Positions 54,283-64,000 of a stretch of DNA of 64,000 bases are shown in pieces; the first letter of the stretch is position 1, and every line of letters begins with the position of its first letter. The stretch is taken from assembly GCA_030272155.1 (NCBI GenBank), contig CP126203.1, positions 2,852,001 to 2,916,000 on the forward strand, read 5' to 3'. The notes beneath the pieces are model-generated. The model was not told the DNA's origin and did not search any database. It saw only the letters and a list, made by a program, of their open reading frames with translations. This DNA is from Tetradesmus obliquus. Lineage: Eukaryota > Chlorophyta > Chlorophyceae > Sphaeropleales > Scenedesmaceae. Position numbers and translations under genes: made by a program.

Positions 54283-57200
54283 TCATTTTACAGCATCCAG
54301 CCGCAGCACTTTCCTGCCCCACACCTCTCTGCTGCCGCCCACAGGCACAGCAGCAGCCACATCCACAGCCAGCACTGCTTCCCTGATGCGAGCAACAGCA
54401 GCAGCCAAGCCCAGGGCCTCCTGCTCGCCAGCTTTAGCATCAGCTACACCAGATTCTGCTGCTGCTGCTGCTGCTGCTGCACCAGAAGATGCAGCCTCAA
54501 ACCCAAACCTGAGCCCTGCTAGATCCGTGAAGCCACAACAAACACGCTCATTGCTTGCCGCATCAGCAGCAGCAGCAGGGCCGAATGCACGCTTGATGCC
54601 GTGGCTCCTGGCAGTAGTGCCAGCATCGCAGGTAAGTGGTGCAGCACGCTGCTGCAGTGGCTGCGCGTATGCTGCCGCTGCAGCACGGGCACTGCGCACA
54701 CGTGCACCAGCAGCAGCACTGGCTGCTGCTGCTGCTGCTGCTGCCGCTGCTGCAGCTGCAGCAGCAGGGTTCTGCAGCTTCACAACCCTGCTGCTGTAGC
54801 CATATGCAGAAAGCAGCTGAACAGAGGGATCAACTGCTGCTGCAGGCTGTGCTGTTGCTGCTGCTGCTGCTGCTAGGCCAGTTGCTGCACTGTCACCAGC
54901 ATTCTCTTCTTGTTCCTCTTCACCACTTGACTCAACTGGAAAGGTCAGGGTGTCAATGCTGCTAGAGCTGCTGCTCAGGCACCCATCTGTCTCATCTAAC
55001 ATATCCACAACAATCCTGCCTGCAGCCAGCTGCCAGCTGCTGGCAGCAGCAGCGCTGTCGCGCTCCGCTGCTGCTGCTGCTGCCTTGATGTTGATGCTGT
55101 CCACTGCTGCAGCCTTGCTGCATGCCATAGGTGCAGCAGCAGGCGCAGCAGGGTCAGCGGCTGCCAGGGCCACCACCACCTCTGCAACTGACACTGCTGG
55201 CACTGCTGGCGTCGCAGCAACAGTTGCTGCTGCAAGTGCAGCTGCGACAGTTGCTGCTGCAGGCGCAGCTGACATAGTGGCTGCTGCCGGTGCCTTGGCA
55301 GGGATGTCAAAGCCATGCACAACAGTGCGCGGCGCAGAGCTCACAGTGCTGCTGCTGCTGCTGAAGCTGCTGCTCACTGCAACCGCACTGAAGCTCCAGC
55401 CGTTGACGCTGCTGCTGCTGCTATCGGAGCGACGTAGCAGCTCTGTAGGCACAGCTGCTGCTGCTGCTGGAGCTGCAGCGCTGCCAGGGCCGTGGCTGAT
55501 GGGCTCATCTGTGAAGCGCTTGGGCAGCCAGCGTGCCAGCATGGCGTCAAAGCGTCTCCAGGGAGGGCAGGCGGCACCCTGTTTGGTTTGGGATTGAAGG
55601 AAGGAATGAAGCAGAGAGGGAAAGGGTGATGCAGCAAACACGGCAGCGGGCAGAGGGCAGTGAGTGTGATCCATGGGTCTGGTGGAAGGTCAGAGGAGCC
55701 AGCAATACCTGTCAATTGTGCTTAACGCAGCAATGTGCATTGTGCATGCTGTGCAACAGGCGTAGTGCGCTGAAGCCTGTTGGAACGGAGAGCTTGATTA
55801 GCCAGCAGCTGATAAGATGAATGAAAGCATGTGCTGACTGCCAGACTGGCACACATCGATACAACGCGTGCCTCTCACAATCGCTGCGGCATACATGCAA
55901 CAGATGATGCGCTTTTGCAAGTACTCGGAGCAACACATCCTGCAACATCTGTAACAGCAGCAGCAATTGCGGGGTTGTCTCACCTTGCTTGCGTAAGCAC
56001 GCATGCTCTGCTGCGTCAGCAGCGCCACAACGCGGCGCAGCTCAACTGCAGTGCCCACGAAGGCACGAGGCAGCTGGGACAGCAGCTGGCTGTAGGTGGG
56101 TGTAGCAGGCTGCTGGATGAAGGCATCTGTGAAGAAGGGGTCCACGATGATGTCTGTCGAGGGTTTTGGGGTGCAGGGTTTGGGATAGGTGCGTGGCCAC
56201 AGGGTTTGGGGAAGGGGGCGGGGTAGAGGCAGGGAGGGCAGGCAGGCAGTGCAGCAGGCAGGAAACGGTTGGTCAGGGTTTGTTTGAAGCTGCAGTGGTG
56301 GTAATGTATGTATACACTGGCTAGTACAGGGCATTGAGAAGATGGGGCTGCATGCAGAACACACTTGGCTAGCAGCTGCATCAGAGCACCACTTGCGACA
56401 AGATCTGGTTCAAGGTGTCATACATGTGTATATATAGTATATGTAACAGTGCGTCTGTTTGCAGCCGGCAGGAGCTGCTGTGCCGCGCACCGGCATAGCC
56501 AAACTGCGGGTCAAACTTGATCACGATGACGGTGTTGCTAGGGCTCTTGAACAGGCCTGCTGCAGCTGCTGCGGTGCTCAGTGCGCCTACAGAAGGCTTG
56601 CGCACAGTGCGCAGCAGGACTTGGGCCGGGTAGGGCTGGGCATGGCCCTTCAGGTAAAGCACAGGGCGGCGTTGGTACAAGGCTTCTGCTAGGGCCCGCA
56701 GTGCTGCCTCTTTGGCAGTGCCAGCTTGCAGGGACGATGCTTCAGGAGGGCTCCAAGCGTCCACGTACTTCCTCACCTGCGAGAAAATCAGGTAGAAGCA
56801 AAGGGCGGGATGAGCAGAGCGAAAGGACCCCGGCAGCTGAATGAACGCATGAAGGCATGGTCACGGTCACGGTCAAGTGGGACCTGGGTCCTGCTCGCTG
56901 TGTACATCGACAAAGCAGATTAAGGGCAGATTGTACCACTCAAGCGACTATATGATGAGGTCAAAGGCACAGCGGCTGCTGCACAGAGGCTGGCCATGCA
57001 TGGAATCTTTTGGCACGCTGAGCTAGCTGGCACGCTGTCTGCCTACTACGCACCTCCGGGCTGCCCACTCCGCTGTTGCCCTTGATGTGCTGGATCTCGC
57101 CGACCAGCTCCTCCACAAGCTCAACGTCAATTGCCTCTGGTCGCTGCGGAGTCTGCGAGGCCAGAAGAAGCCGGACAAAAGTGAGCCAAGTTCCAGGCAA

Positions 57201-57406
57201 TTGCTGGCTCAAAAACACCGGTGCTTGCTATGTTAAACTCATACTGCTTGTATCAGGTCCTTTGAGCTCACCTCCAGCCCCTCAACGTCCCCAAAGAAGA
57301 GGTCGGAGTCGGGCTGCGTCGTGGCTGGCTCAGCAGCCACAACAAACGCACTCGTGGGTGGTGGCAGCGCTGGGGTAAGCACTGCGACGGCTGGTTGCCC
57401 AGGCAT
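54283..57406 (-). CDS. DUF506 (PDDEXK-like) family protein with Ala-rich tail
   Basis: Plant-and-algal family PF04720, predicted to have a restriction-endonuclease-like fold but no proven reaction. Exons: 57406-57272, 57152-57054, 56776-56491, 56153-55984, 55578-54283 (661 aa, phases consistent). The family core is spread over exons 3 to 5: VLYLKGHAQPYPAQVL, then NTVIVIKFDPQFGYADIIVD (exon 3/4 junction), PFFTDAFIQQPATPTYSQLL, SQLPRAFVGTAVELRRVVAL, and the diagnostic CPPWRRFDAMLARWLPKRF at about residues 234-252. The remaining about 400 residues are Ala/Ser-rich low complexity, unlike land-plant members, which stop soon after PPWR. The start ATG at 57406 is the most proximal in-frame ATG; an upstream one exists at 57625. 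Confidence 0.85.
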
Positions 57407-59177
57407 GGGGCGAGGGGATGGCCATGGGTCGGGCGAGCAAGGCAGCAGCCACCATCGTGTGTGCAAGAAGCGCTGACGGTAGAAGAAACACAAGGGTGTT
57501 GTGGTGAAAGCTGGTTGCTGTTGTGGGCCAGAAATAGCTTGTGGAACGCCTCTATGTAGAGCGACCTCGGCACGTCTTGATGGAACGCCTGTCATTAACA
57601 CCGGATGCCCGGCCTGTGATAGCATTCTTCAATTGGTAAGTATTGATTACCTTGAAAAGTTGTGAGCAGTGGTGGTGTGGTGCTTGAGTCAGGAACGCTG
57701 GGAACGCTAGGTTAAGGTTAGGCACGCTGGCACCATCAACTGCGCGGCTCGGATGCACCGAGCGCCAGGGTTGAAGCAAAGTATGACTACGTGACGATCT
57801 TGCGTGTACTCAGGCTCACCAGCCGTCGTGCTGAACCAGCAGGGACGTGCACCTGCAGGCTAACCAGCTGGCCACGCAGCAAAGTCGATGTCTTGCAGCA
57901 CAACACGATCATACACACGGAATTACATAATCCACGAACACAACTCGAAAAGTTATAAGATGATGGGAGTTGTGCAAGCAGCTGTGGGTGCCAACACCTG
58001 GAATGTACTGCATCTGATGCGCTGTGCAGAGCACTACACCACTGCAGCATGAACTGCACCAATACAAGTCACACGTCATAGCAGTAGAAGGGCTGATATG
58101 TTCCATTCATGCTCGCGTGGCTAGCACACAGCACCCATGCAGATTATCACGGGACTCAGTCCTGCACAGCGTGCTGCACAGCACAGCAGCAGAACTGATG
58201 CAGTGGCGGTCAGGTGCTGCACTCCCTGCACATATCCTTCTTTGCTGCACTATGGCTTCCATAAGCATGACATTAGAAAGCTAAAAGCTTAGTTCAGTGT
58301 TTGCTTTGTCTACCAGCATCACCATTGCACACCAGCAGCCACATTTGCAACATCTTCTTTGCAACATCATGCAGCCTTCATGGGCATGGCCCCATGATGC
58401 AAACACCCCTGTGCGCATAAACAAGAGGGCAGCATGTATCCCACCTCGGGCAAAACTTCTGGCAACACCCCCTGGCACCCACTGCTGCGGCCTGCAGATG
58501 CATCGGTCACTGCTTCAAATCATACCACAATGGCATGAGGAGTGCCATGCGCACACCCATGTGGCATCAGTAGTGCCATGCGCACACCCATGTGGCATCA
58601 GTAGTGCCATGCGCACACCCATGTGGCATGAGTAGTGCCATGCGCACACCCATTTTTGCACAACACCACCTCCGCCTCTGCCTACACTGCTGTCACCCCT
58701 CAGCATTTGACTGTGCCACCTGCTGCAGCAGCTGCCTGTGCCCGGGGTACTGCTCAAACGGCAGGCTGCACTTGCCTCCCCTAGCCACTGGCACCCCATC
58801 ACTTCCAGAAGTGAAGCAGACCTGCTTCAGCTGCCGTCAACATGCACCGCCACCCACTGCTGCAGCCTACTGCATATCTCCCTTGATACCCCATCAGGCC
58901 CTGGGCACACCCCTGCTTTTGCACAACATCAGTCCTAGCCCGCAAACACCCCTCAGCTGCCATTCACCCCTCAGCGTTCAGGTGGCCACCAGCTGCAGCA
59001 GCTGCCTGTGCCCAGGGTACTGGTCAAAAGGCAGGCTGCACTTGCCCCGCACTTGCCCCCGCGCCCCTCTGCTTCAACCGCCGCCAACTCGCAGTGCCAC
59101 CCACTACCGCAGCCTGTTGCATAATCAAAAACTTCACGAGGTCCTGGGAACACCCTTGCTCTTGCACCACTGTCAAT
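57407..59177. other. Intergenic with 31-bp repeat and decayed CRAL-TRIO 3' copies
   Basis: About 1.8 kb. 58541-58651 holds about 3.6 copies of a 31-bp unit (AGTGCCATGCGCACACCCAT core). 58715-58800 and 58990-59060 are direct decayed copies of the 3' end of the next gene (GGTACTGnTCAnAnGGCAGG and flanks). 57407-58500 shows nothing I can annotate. Confidence 0.55.
58541..58651. repeat. 31-bp minisatellite
   Basis: Consecutive 31-bp units AGTGCCATGCGCACACCCAT plus GTGGCATCAGT, about 3.6 copies, nearly identical. Confidence 0.9.
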
Positions 59178-60040
59178 TCAGCTTTCAGCATTGAGCTTTG
59201 CCACCAGCTGCAGCAGCTGCCTGTGCCCTGGGTACTGGTCATAAGGCAGGCTGCACTTGCCGCCCCAAGCCACCGGCACATTCTGGATGCCATGCAGGTG
59301 GTGCGCCAGCGGCTGCAGCGCTGTCTGGGGGTTGCGCGCCACAATGATCTTTGACCTGCATGCGAATGCAGTCAATGCAGTGAATGGAGTCAAAACACAA
59401 CGAAAAAGACGGAACATAACAACTTTTGTGGCTGCAGCGCTGCCTGGGGGTTGCGCGCCAAGATGATCTTTGACCTGCAGTTGCAGCGGCATCATTCAGC
59501 TTACATGCATGTGGCATGCTTGACGCTAAGCAACCATGGCATGGACACATGAGCCAGATCCAGCAGATCCGCCAGGTGCAATCTTGCAGCAGCAGCGTCG
59601 AACCAGCCGGCCCATCCTTCTTGCACGCACCACGTGTTGACGTCCAGGCAGCCTGTGATCATCTGTCAGGGCACATCACACACATAAACTGAGTGATACA
59701 TAACATAACAGAACACATAGCATGGCATTCTGTTGCTCACCGCGTGTTGGCATCGAGGAAGCCCGTGATCATCTTCCAGGCATAAAATAACATGAGGTGA
59801 CATAACATTACATATACAAGCCAAAAATAACCAAAGCTGTGGCTCATACCATCCAAGATGGTGCCAGGACCCACATGTAACTATCCTCTCAAAGCGCTCA
59901 CCGCGTGTTGGCGTCCAGGAAGCCCGTGATCATCTTCCAGGGCACGTTGAACCAGGAGGGCGCGTTGAGGATGATGGCCGCGTGTAGCCGCTCAGGGTAG
60001 TAGACGCCAAAGTCCATCAGCAGCTGCAACATTGACAGGT

Positions 60041-60078
<38 letters not shown>

Positions 60079-60777
60079 CAAACACGTAATGCAGCCACAC
60101 AGAGTAGTACATGCCGCAGGCCGTTCACAGCTGCAGCTGCGGCAGCAACAGTAAGTATCCAGGACCTCTGTGCCTATTATCCATTACATTAGGCCCTACA
60201 TCATCATGTTGCATTGTGACACATTGCTTGACAGGCACTTATATGGAACAGGTTCATGACTTCGCTGCCCATGGCGTAGCTCAGCCAGCCATGTCATTAG
60301 TCAGCACCTGGCTCTTATCGAGGTTAAGTTAAAGACAAACCAACAGCTGCTTGACGCACCTGGAACAGGTTACAGGCTTGAAGCCTGTCATGTCAAATAC
60401 TGCACCCGGCTGCTCATCAAGGCTTATAACATACAAAGTAACACGTTCACAGCTGTTTCACGCACCTGGAACAGGTTCATAACATCACTGCCCATGGCAT
60501 AGCTCAGCTTGAACCCCTCCATGTCATAAATCTGCACCTGGCTGCCAGCTGGCAGCCGATCAGGCGCTGCTCTCTTCACCAGGTACTCGTTGATGAGTGC
60601 AAGGTGGTCCTCTAGCTGTGCGGGTGTCAGCTTGCTGCTGCTGCCGCCGCCTTTGAAGACTGCGTCCACCATGGCTTTTGCACCAGCAGTCTGCAGGGCA
60701 GAGTGCAGCAGAGCAGCAGCGCAACAAAGCCCACAAACGCAGTGCGCAAAACCAGTTGAGAACAAGCAGCAGCGCCC

Positions 60778-60838
<61 letters not shown>

Positions 60839-63208
60839 GTTCAACAGTTCAACAATACTCGTTTACCGATTTACTCACTCATTTAATCACCTAATCTCTG
60901 CTGTGCGATTACAAATTGTGGAGTCCTAGCCATCTGAACTTGCCGCAGCAGTGCCTCACCTTGACCAGGATCACTGCATGTCCTTCTGGTGACACCCCCA
61001 GCACATGGATGCTCAGCAGGCTGTTGAAGGTGTGGAACTGACGCCCCAGACCCCTCGGAACAAATGTGTACCTACAACACATTTTGCCACTCCAAACACT
61101 AATGTGTAGCTACAACAGCCACTGCATGCGCCTCACCTTGACGAGGATCACTGCATGTCCTTCTGGTGACACCCCCAGCACATGGATGCTCAGCAGGCTG
61201 TTGAAGGTGTGGAACTGACGCCCCAGACCCCTCGGAACAAATGTGTACCTACAACAACTTTTGCCACTCCAAACACTAATGCTAGTTCCACAGTGCCTGC
61301 ATGCCCCTCAACGTGGGACACCAACCTGTCACAGAGCACCTGCTGCTAGTTCATATCCAGTGCACAAGATGTTGTGACGGTCATCCATAACCTGCCGTTG
61401 TGATTTGAAGTCGCCACAACAAAGCCATTCTGTGCAACCATGTTGCGCCTCACCTTCACTAGGATCACTGCATGCCCTTCTGGTGATACGCCCAGCACAT
61501 GGATGCTCAACATGCTGTTGAAGGTGTGGAAGTGCGGTGCGGGGCGCTGCAGCACGCCATCAACGCTGCGCGAGATGCGCCAGGCGTCTGTGGCACGCGC
61601 CTGCTGCTGGGAAGCTTCAAGGGTGGGCTTGGCAAGTAGGAAGCTGCAGGCAGAACATGCAGAGCATGGTTTTCAGCAAGTATGAGGAACAGAAGGTAAA
61701 GAAGACAAGTGTTTGTGTGGTGTGCCTGCTCTTGAGACGCTTGAAGGGTGGGCTTTGCAAGCAGGAATCTGCGGGCAGAGCAAAGCAGAGACCAGAGCAA
61801 GCATCAGCAGCAGACGTGTATAGTGGCTAGCTTGACGCTCATCAACTTTTACAGAACAAACTAATTCATAAACAACACACAACTGTGGTTGCTCCAATCC
61901 TGTGTAACGAGCAGATGCACTCAAGCAGACCCAGGCTGCTCGCCAGCAAGCAGGCAGGTTTCAACAAAAGTAAATTACATACATAAAAGGAAGACACAGG
62001 CCTCACCGCTGCTTGGTGTCGTGATCCAGCCATGCTGGCTCTGGGTTTGACACCAGCACCGGCAGCAGCGGCGATGATGCTGCCTCGTGTCCGGTGGCAG
62101 CTTCCTGGACAGTGGTGGTCAGCTGTGCACGCAGCTCAGCAGTGTCACTGCAGGCAAGACACACGCAGGACATGAAAAACACAGTTTCAGCATCGCGTCA
62201 AGCTGCAGCCTCCTGGGCTGTAGTGGAGGTCAGCTGTGCCCGCAGCTCTGCCATGTCACTGCAGGCAAAAGACGCAGAACATGCAGACCGACACAGCGTC
62301 AGTCTCCTGCCCAGCCGCAGCTTCCTGGGCTGTGGTGGTCAGCTGTGCGCGCAGCTCGGCAGTGTCACTGCAGGCAAGACATACGCAGTACATGCAGACA
62401 GACACAGCGTCAGTCTCGTGCCCAGCGGCAGCCTCATGGACTGTGGCGGTCAGCTGTACGCGCAGCTCTGCAGTGTCACTGCAGGCGAGGCATAAGCAGA
62501 CAGAAACAACCCAGTGTCAGCCGTAGCGCCGTCAGGTGGTGCATTTGAATGCTTCCAGATAATGCCTGCTGCAGCAGATGCATAAGCAGCGTGGCTCGGT
62601 GCAGCAGGCATTGGCAGTAATTGCTGCCAGCAGTAGCCGCTAGTATAGTATGGTGTAATATTGTAGCATTGTTAGCAGGGTGGCACAGAACTGTCGAAGC
62701 TGTGTCCCAGCTGTTGCAGCTCAGTGCAGCAATCTGCAAGTGTCCAAGGCAACTGCTTGACAAGTATTAGTGCTGATAGAGTATTCAGTGAACAGTACTT
62801 TCCCACCTGTCGCAGCTCAGTGCAGCAACTTGTAGCTGCAGGAAGGGCCCTAGTGGTGCGACTAGCACATGTAGAGTGTCAAGTGATGAAGAAAAAGATA
62901 ATTCTCACCTGTCACAGCTTAGTGCCGCAATCTGCAGCTGCAGGAATTGCCCAGGGCTGGCCAGCACATCACCAGCCAGCAGCTGCAGCGACCAGCCACC
63001 AGACCAAGGACACTCCCCTGCTGCTGCTGCTGCTGTGTCCAAGGTTTGATCTGAGCCATTGGCTGCTGCAGGTGCAGTAGCTGCCTGTGGAAAAGGAGCC
63101 TTGCCTGCTGCTGCAGCGAATGCGGAAATGCTGCTGGTGCCTGATGCAGCGCTGCTGCTGCTGATGGCCGGACTGGTGGTGGGGTGGCAAGGCTGTGAAG
63201 CAGCAGTA

Positions 63209-63249
<41 letters not shown>

Positions 63250-63396
63250 GGCCACCTGCACTGCTGGGACAGCAGCAGCAGTACCAGCAGCAGTGGAAGG
63301 AGGAGCAGCTGCTGCAGGAGGCACAATGAGTGACCTGCCTTCCAGTGTGTAGGTGGATGCTGTGCGTAGCGGCCTGTGCAGGCGTGCCTTGGCATG

Positions 63397-63436
<40 letters not shown>

Positions 63437-64000
63437 CCAAGAGCATGCTGGATCGGCTGCTGTTGCTTGTGGGGCATCAGGTGCTGCCACCAGTTAAGCT
63501 CATGAGTAGTAGCAGTAGCACTATCAGAGCCAGCGTGCCAATCCACTGTTGCTGCAGCAGCTGCTGCTGCAGCCGAGTGAGCAGCATCTGCAGCCGCCAC
63601 ACACAGCAGCAGCAGCAGCTGCAGCACTGCTGCCACAGGCTGCCTGCGGAAGCTGCTGAGGATAAAAGCAGACAGCAGCACACACACACTGATCCGCACC
63701 CACACCCATTGCTCGGATGTCAGTCCAAGCATGGATGCAGACTGATCTGCGTTTTGTCCTGCTGCTGCTGCTGCTGATGGGTGAGCCAGTGAACCTCCTG
63801 GACCTGATCCAGCTGCTGCAGCTGCAGCAGAACCCGAGGGTTCAGCAGCCGCTGTGGCATAAGGGTTTAGGGGTTTGACTGCTGCTGCCCTGCCTGCAGT
63901 GCCAGGGGTCCGCACAACTTGAACAGTCAGCGCTGCATAAGCCTGAGCAGCATATGCATGCTGAGCACCATACTGCTGCATGTTGCGCCCACCATTGTGC
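59178..64000 (-). CDS. CRAL-TRIO (SEC14-like) protein with N-terminal membrane anchor, 5' end may lie off the window
   Basis: Predicted lipid-binding/transfer protein. Exons: 64000(or 63981 ATG)-62909, 62147-62007, 61643-61454, 60690-60466, 60023-59902, 59355-59178; 642 aa from the ATG at 63981, all phases consistent. Two hydrophobic segments at about 92-111 and 116-133 (WVWVRISVCVLLSAFIL, then AVLQLLLLLCVAA) suggest a membrane anchor. A Gln/Ala-rich region follows. The CRAL-TRIO fold begins with ATDAWRISRS and LSIHVLGVSPEGHAVILVK, then SQVQIYDMEGFKLSYAMGSD, LLMDFGVYYPERLHAAIILN, APSWFNVPWKMITGFLDANT, SKIIVARNP, and a C-terminal NVPVAWGGKCSLP. The order matches the family lipid pocket and gate. 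Frame remains open from 63981 to the window edge, so the start is provisional. Three versions of the LSIHVLGVSPEG exon exist. Confidence 0.88.
59432..60380 (-). repeat. Copies of CRAL-TRIO exon edges in the last introns
   Basis: 59432-59480 copies the start of the last exon (acceptor, SKIILARNPQAAL). 59742-59780 and 59627-59665 copy the end of the previous exon (KMITGFLDANTR and donor). 60353-60400 and 60237-60290 copy the end of exon 60690-60466 (YAMGSxVMNLFQ). All direct, all on the intron side of the edge they copy. Confidence 0.87.
60779..60836. repeat. (CAG)n microsatellite, about 19 units
   Basis: An uninterrupted CAG run in an intron of the CRAL-TRIO gene, on the plus strand (CTG in the transcript). 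Confidence 0.95.
60952..61255 (-). repeat. Two near-identical extra copies of a CRAL-TRIO exon
   Basis: 60952-61075 and 61127-61255 are almost identical to each other (period about 180 bp) and resemble the 3' part of exon 61643-61454. Each encodes HTFNSLLSIHVLGVSPEGHA then VILVK with a GTGAGG donor, preceded by a distinct YTFVPRGLGRQF and a TTGTAG acceptor. The frame is intact, so they could be alternative exons, though the acceptor phase would need a partner. Confidence 0.88.
62200..62488 (-). repeat. Three copies of CRAL-TRIO exon 2 start
   Basis: Blocks at about 62200-62265, 62318-62378 and 62424-62488 repeat the acceptor and DTAELRAQLTTTVQEAA codons of exon 62147-62007, with spacing of about 110 bp. 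Copies of the preceding exon's end (QIAALSCD then donor) lie further along the same intron at 62709-62745 and 62803-62838. The intron therefore consists largely of copies of its two flanks. Confidence 0.88.

Overview
The window is nuclear DNA of a eukaryote, almost certainly a chlorophyte green alga and most likely Chlorophyceae (Scenedesmaceae- or volvocine-like). The genes are split by many short GT-AG introns with GTGAG-type donors and CTGCAG-type acceptors. Exons and introns are both full of CAG/CTG triplet runs that encode long poly-Gln and poly-Ala tracts. The gene set is plant-like: a plastid-type uroporphyrinogen decarboxylase, a class V aminotransferase of the molybdenum-cofactor-sulfurase type without a MOSC domain, a DUF506 (PDDEXK-like) protein, a GATA factor, a JMJD5/JMJ30 demethylase and a STIG1-like cysteine-rich protein. 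There are no bacterial, organellar, viral or CRISPR features.

Layout, left to right. 1-3485 (-): 5' part of a polyubiquitin gene with an intron inside every ubiquitin unit. 4030-7665 (-): JmjC protein of the JMJD5/KDM8 family. 7989-10775 (-): SH3BGR/glutaredoxin-fold domain fused to about 700 residues of Gln/Glu-rich sequence. 12869-17703 (-): very large Gln/Met/Ala-rich GATA zinc-finger protein. 18590-22976 (-): spastin-like MIT-AAA ATPase. 23824-28070 (+): tubulin-tyrosine-ligase-like enzyme, divergent from spastin. 28.5-31.7 kb: gene-poor, with a tandem repeat of about 560 bp. 31717-34233 (+): STIG1-like cysteine-rich protein with a one-base frame break. 36018-43130 (-): MOCOS-like aminotransferase in 14 exons, including a 12-nt microexon. 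44709-47611 (-): unknown protein with PPR-like repeats. 48802-53053 (-): uroporphyrinogen decarboxylase. 54283-57406 (-): DUF506 protein. 59178-64000 (-, runs off the window): CRAL-TRIO protein with an N-terminal membrane anchor.

The genes do not form one pathway; spastin and the TTLL enzyme are the only obvious pair. Polyglutamylated microtubules are the known preferred substrate of spastin, and the two genes are head-to-head across about 0.85 kb, so they may share a promoter region.

The strongest unusual signal is structural. In at least seven of the twelve genes, introns and 3' flanks contain direct, progressively decayed copies of the neighbouring exon edge, each carrying its own splice site: spastin, TTLL, MOCOS-like, UROD, CRAL-TRIO, GATA and DUF506, with polyubiquitin as a whole-unit version. 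Some introns are built almost entirely from such copies. Several copies keep frame and splice signals and could act as alternative exons. Exon models were derived by hand from splice consensus, phase continuity and protein-family similarity. Domain-bearing exons are well supported; first exons and untranslated regions are less certain.
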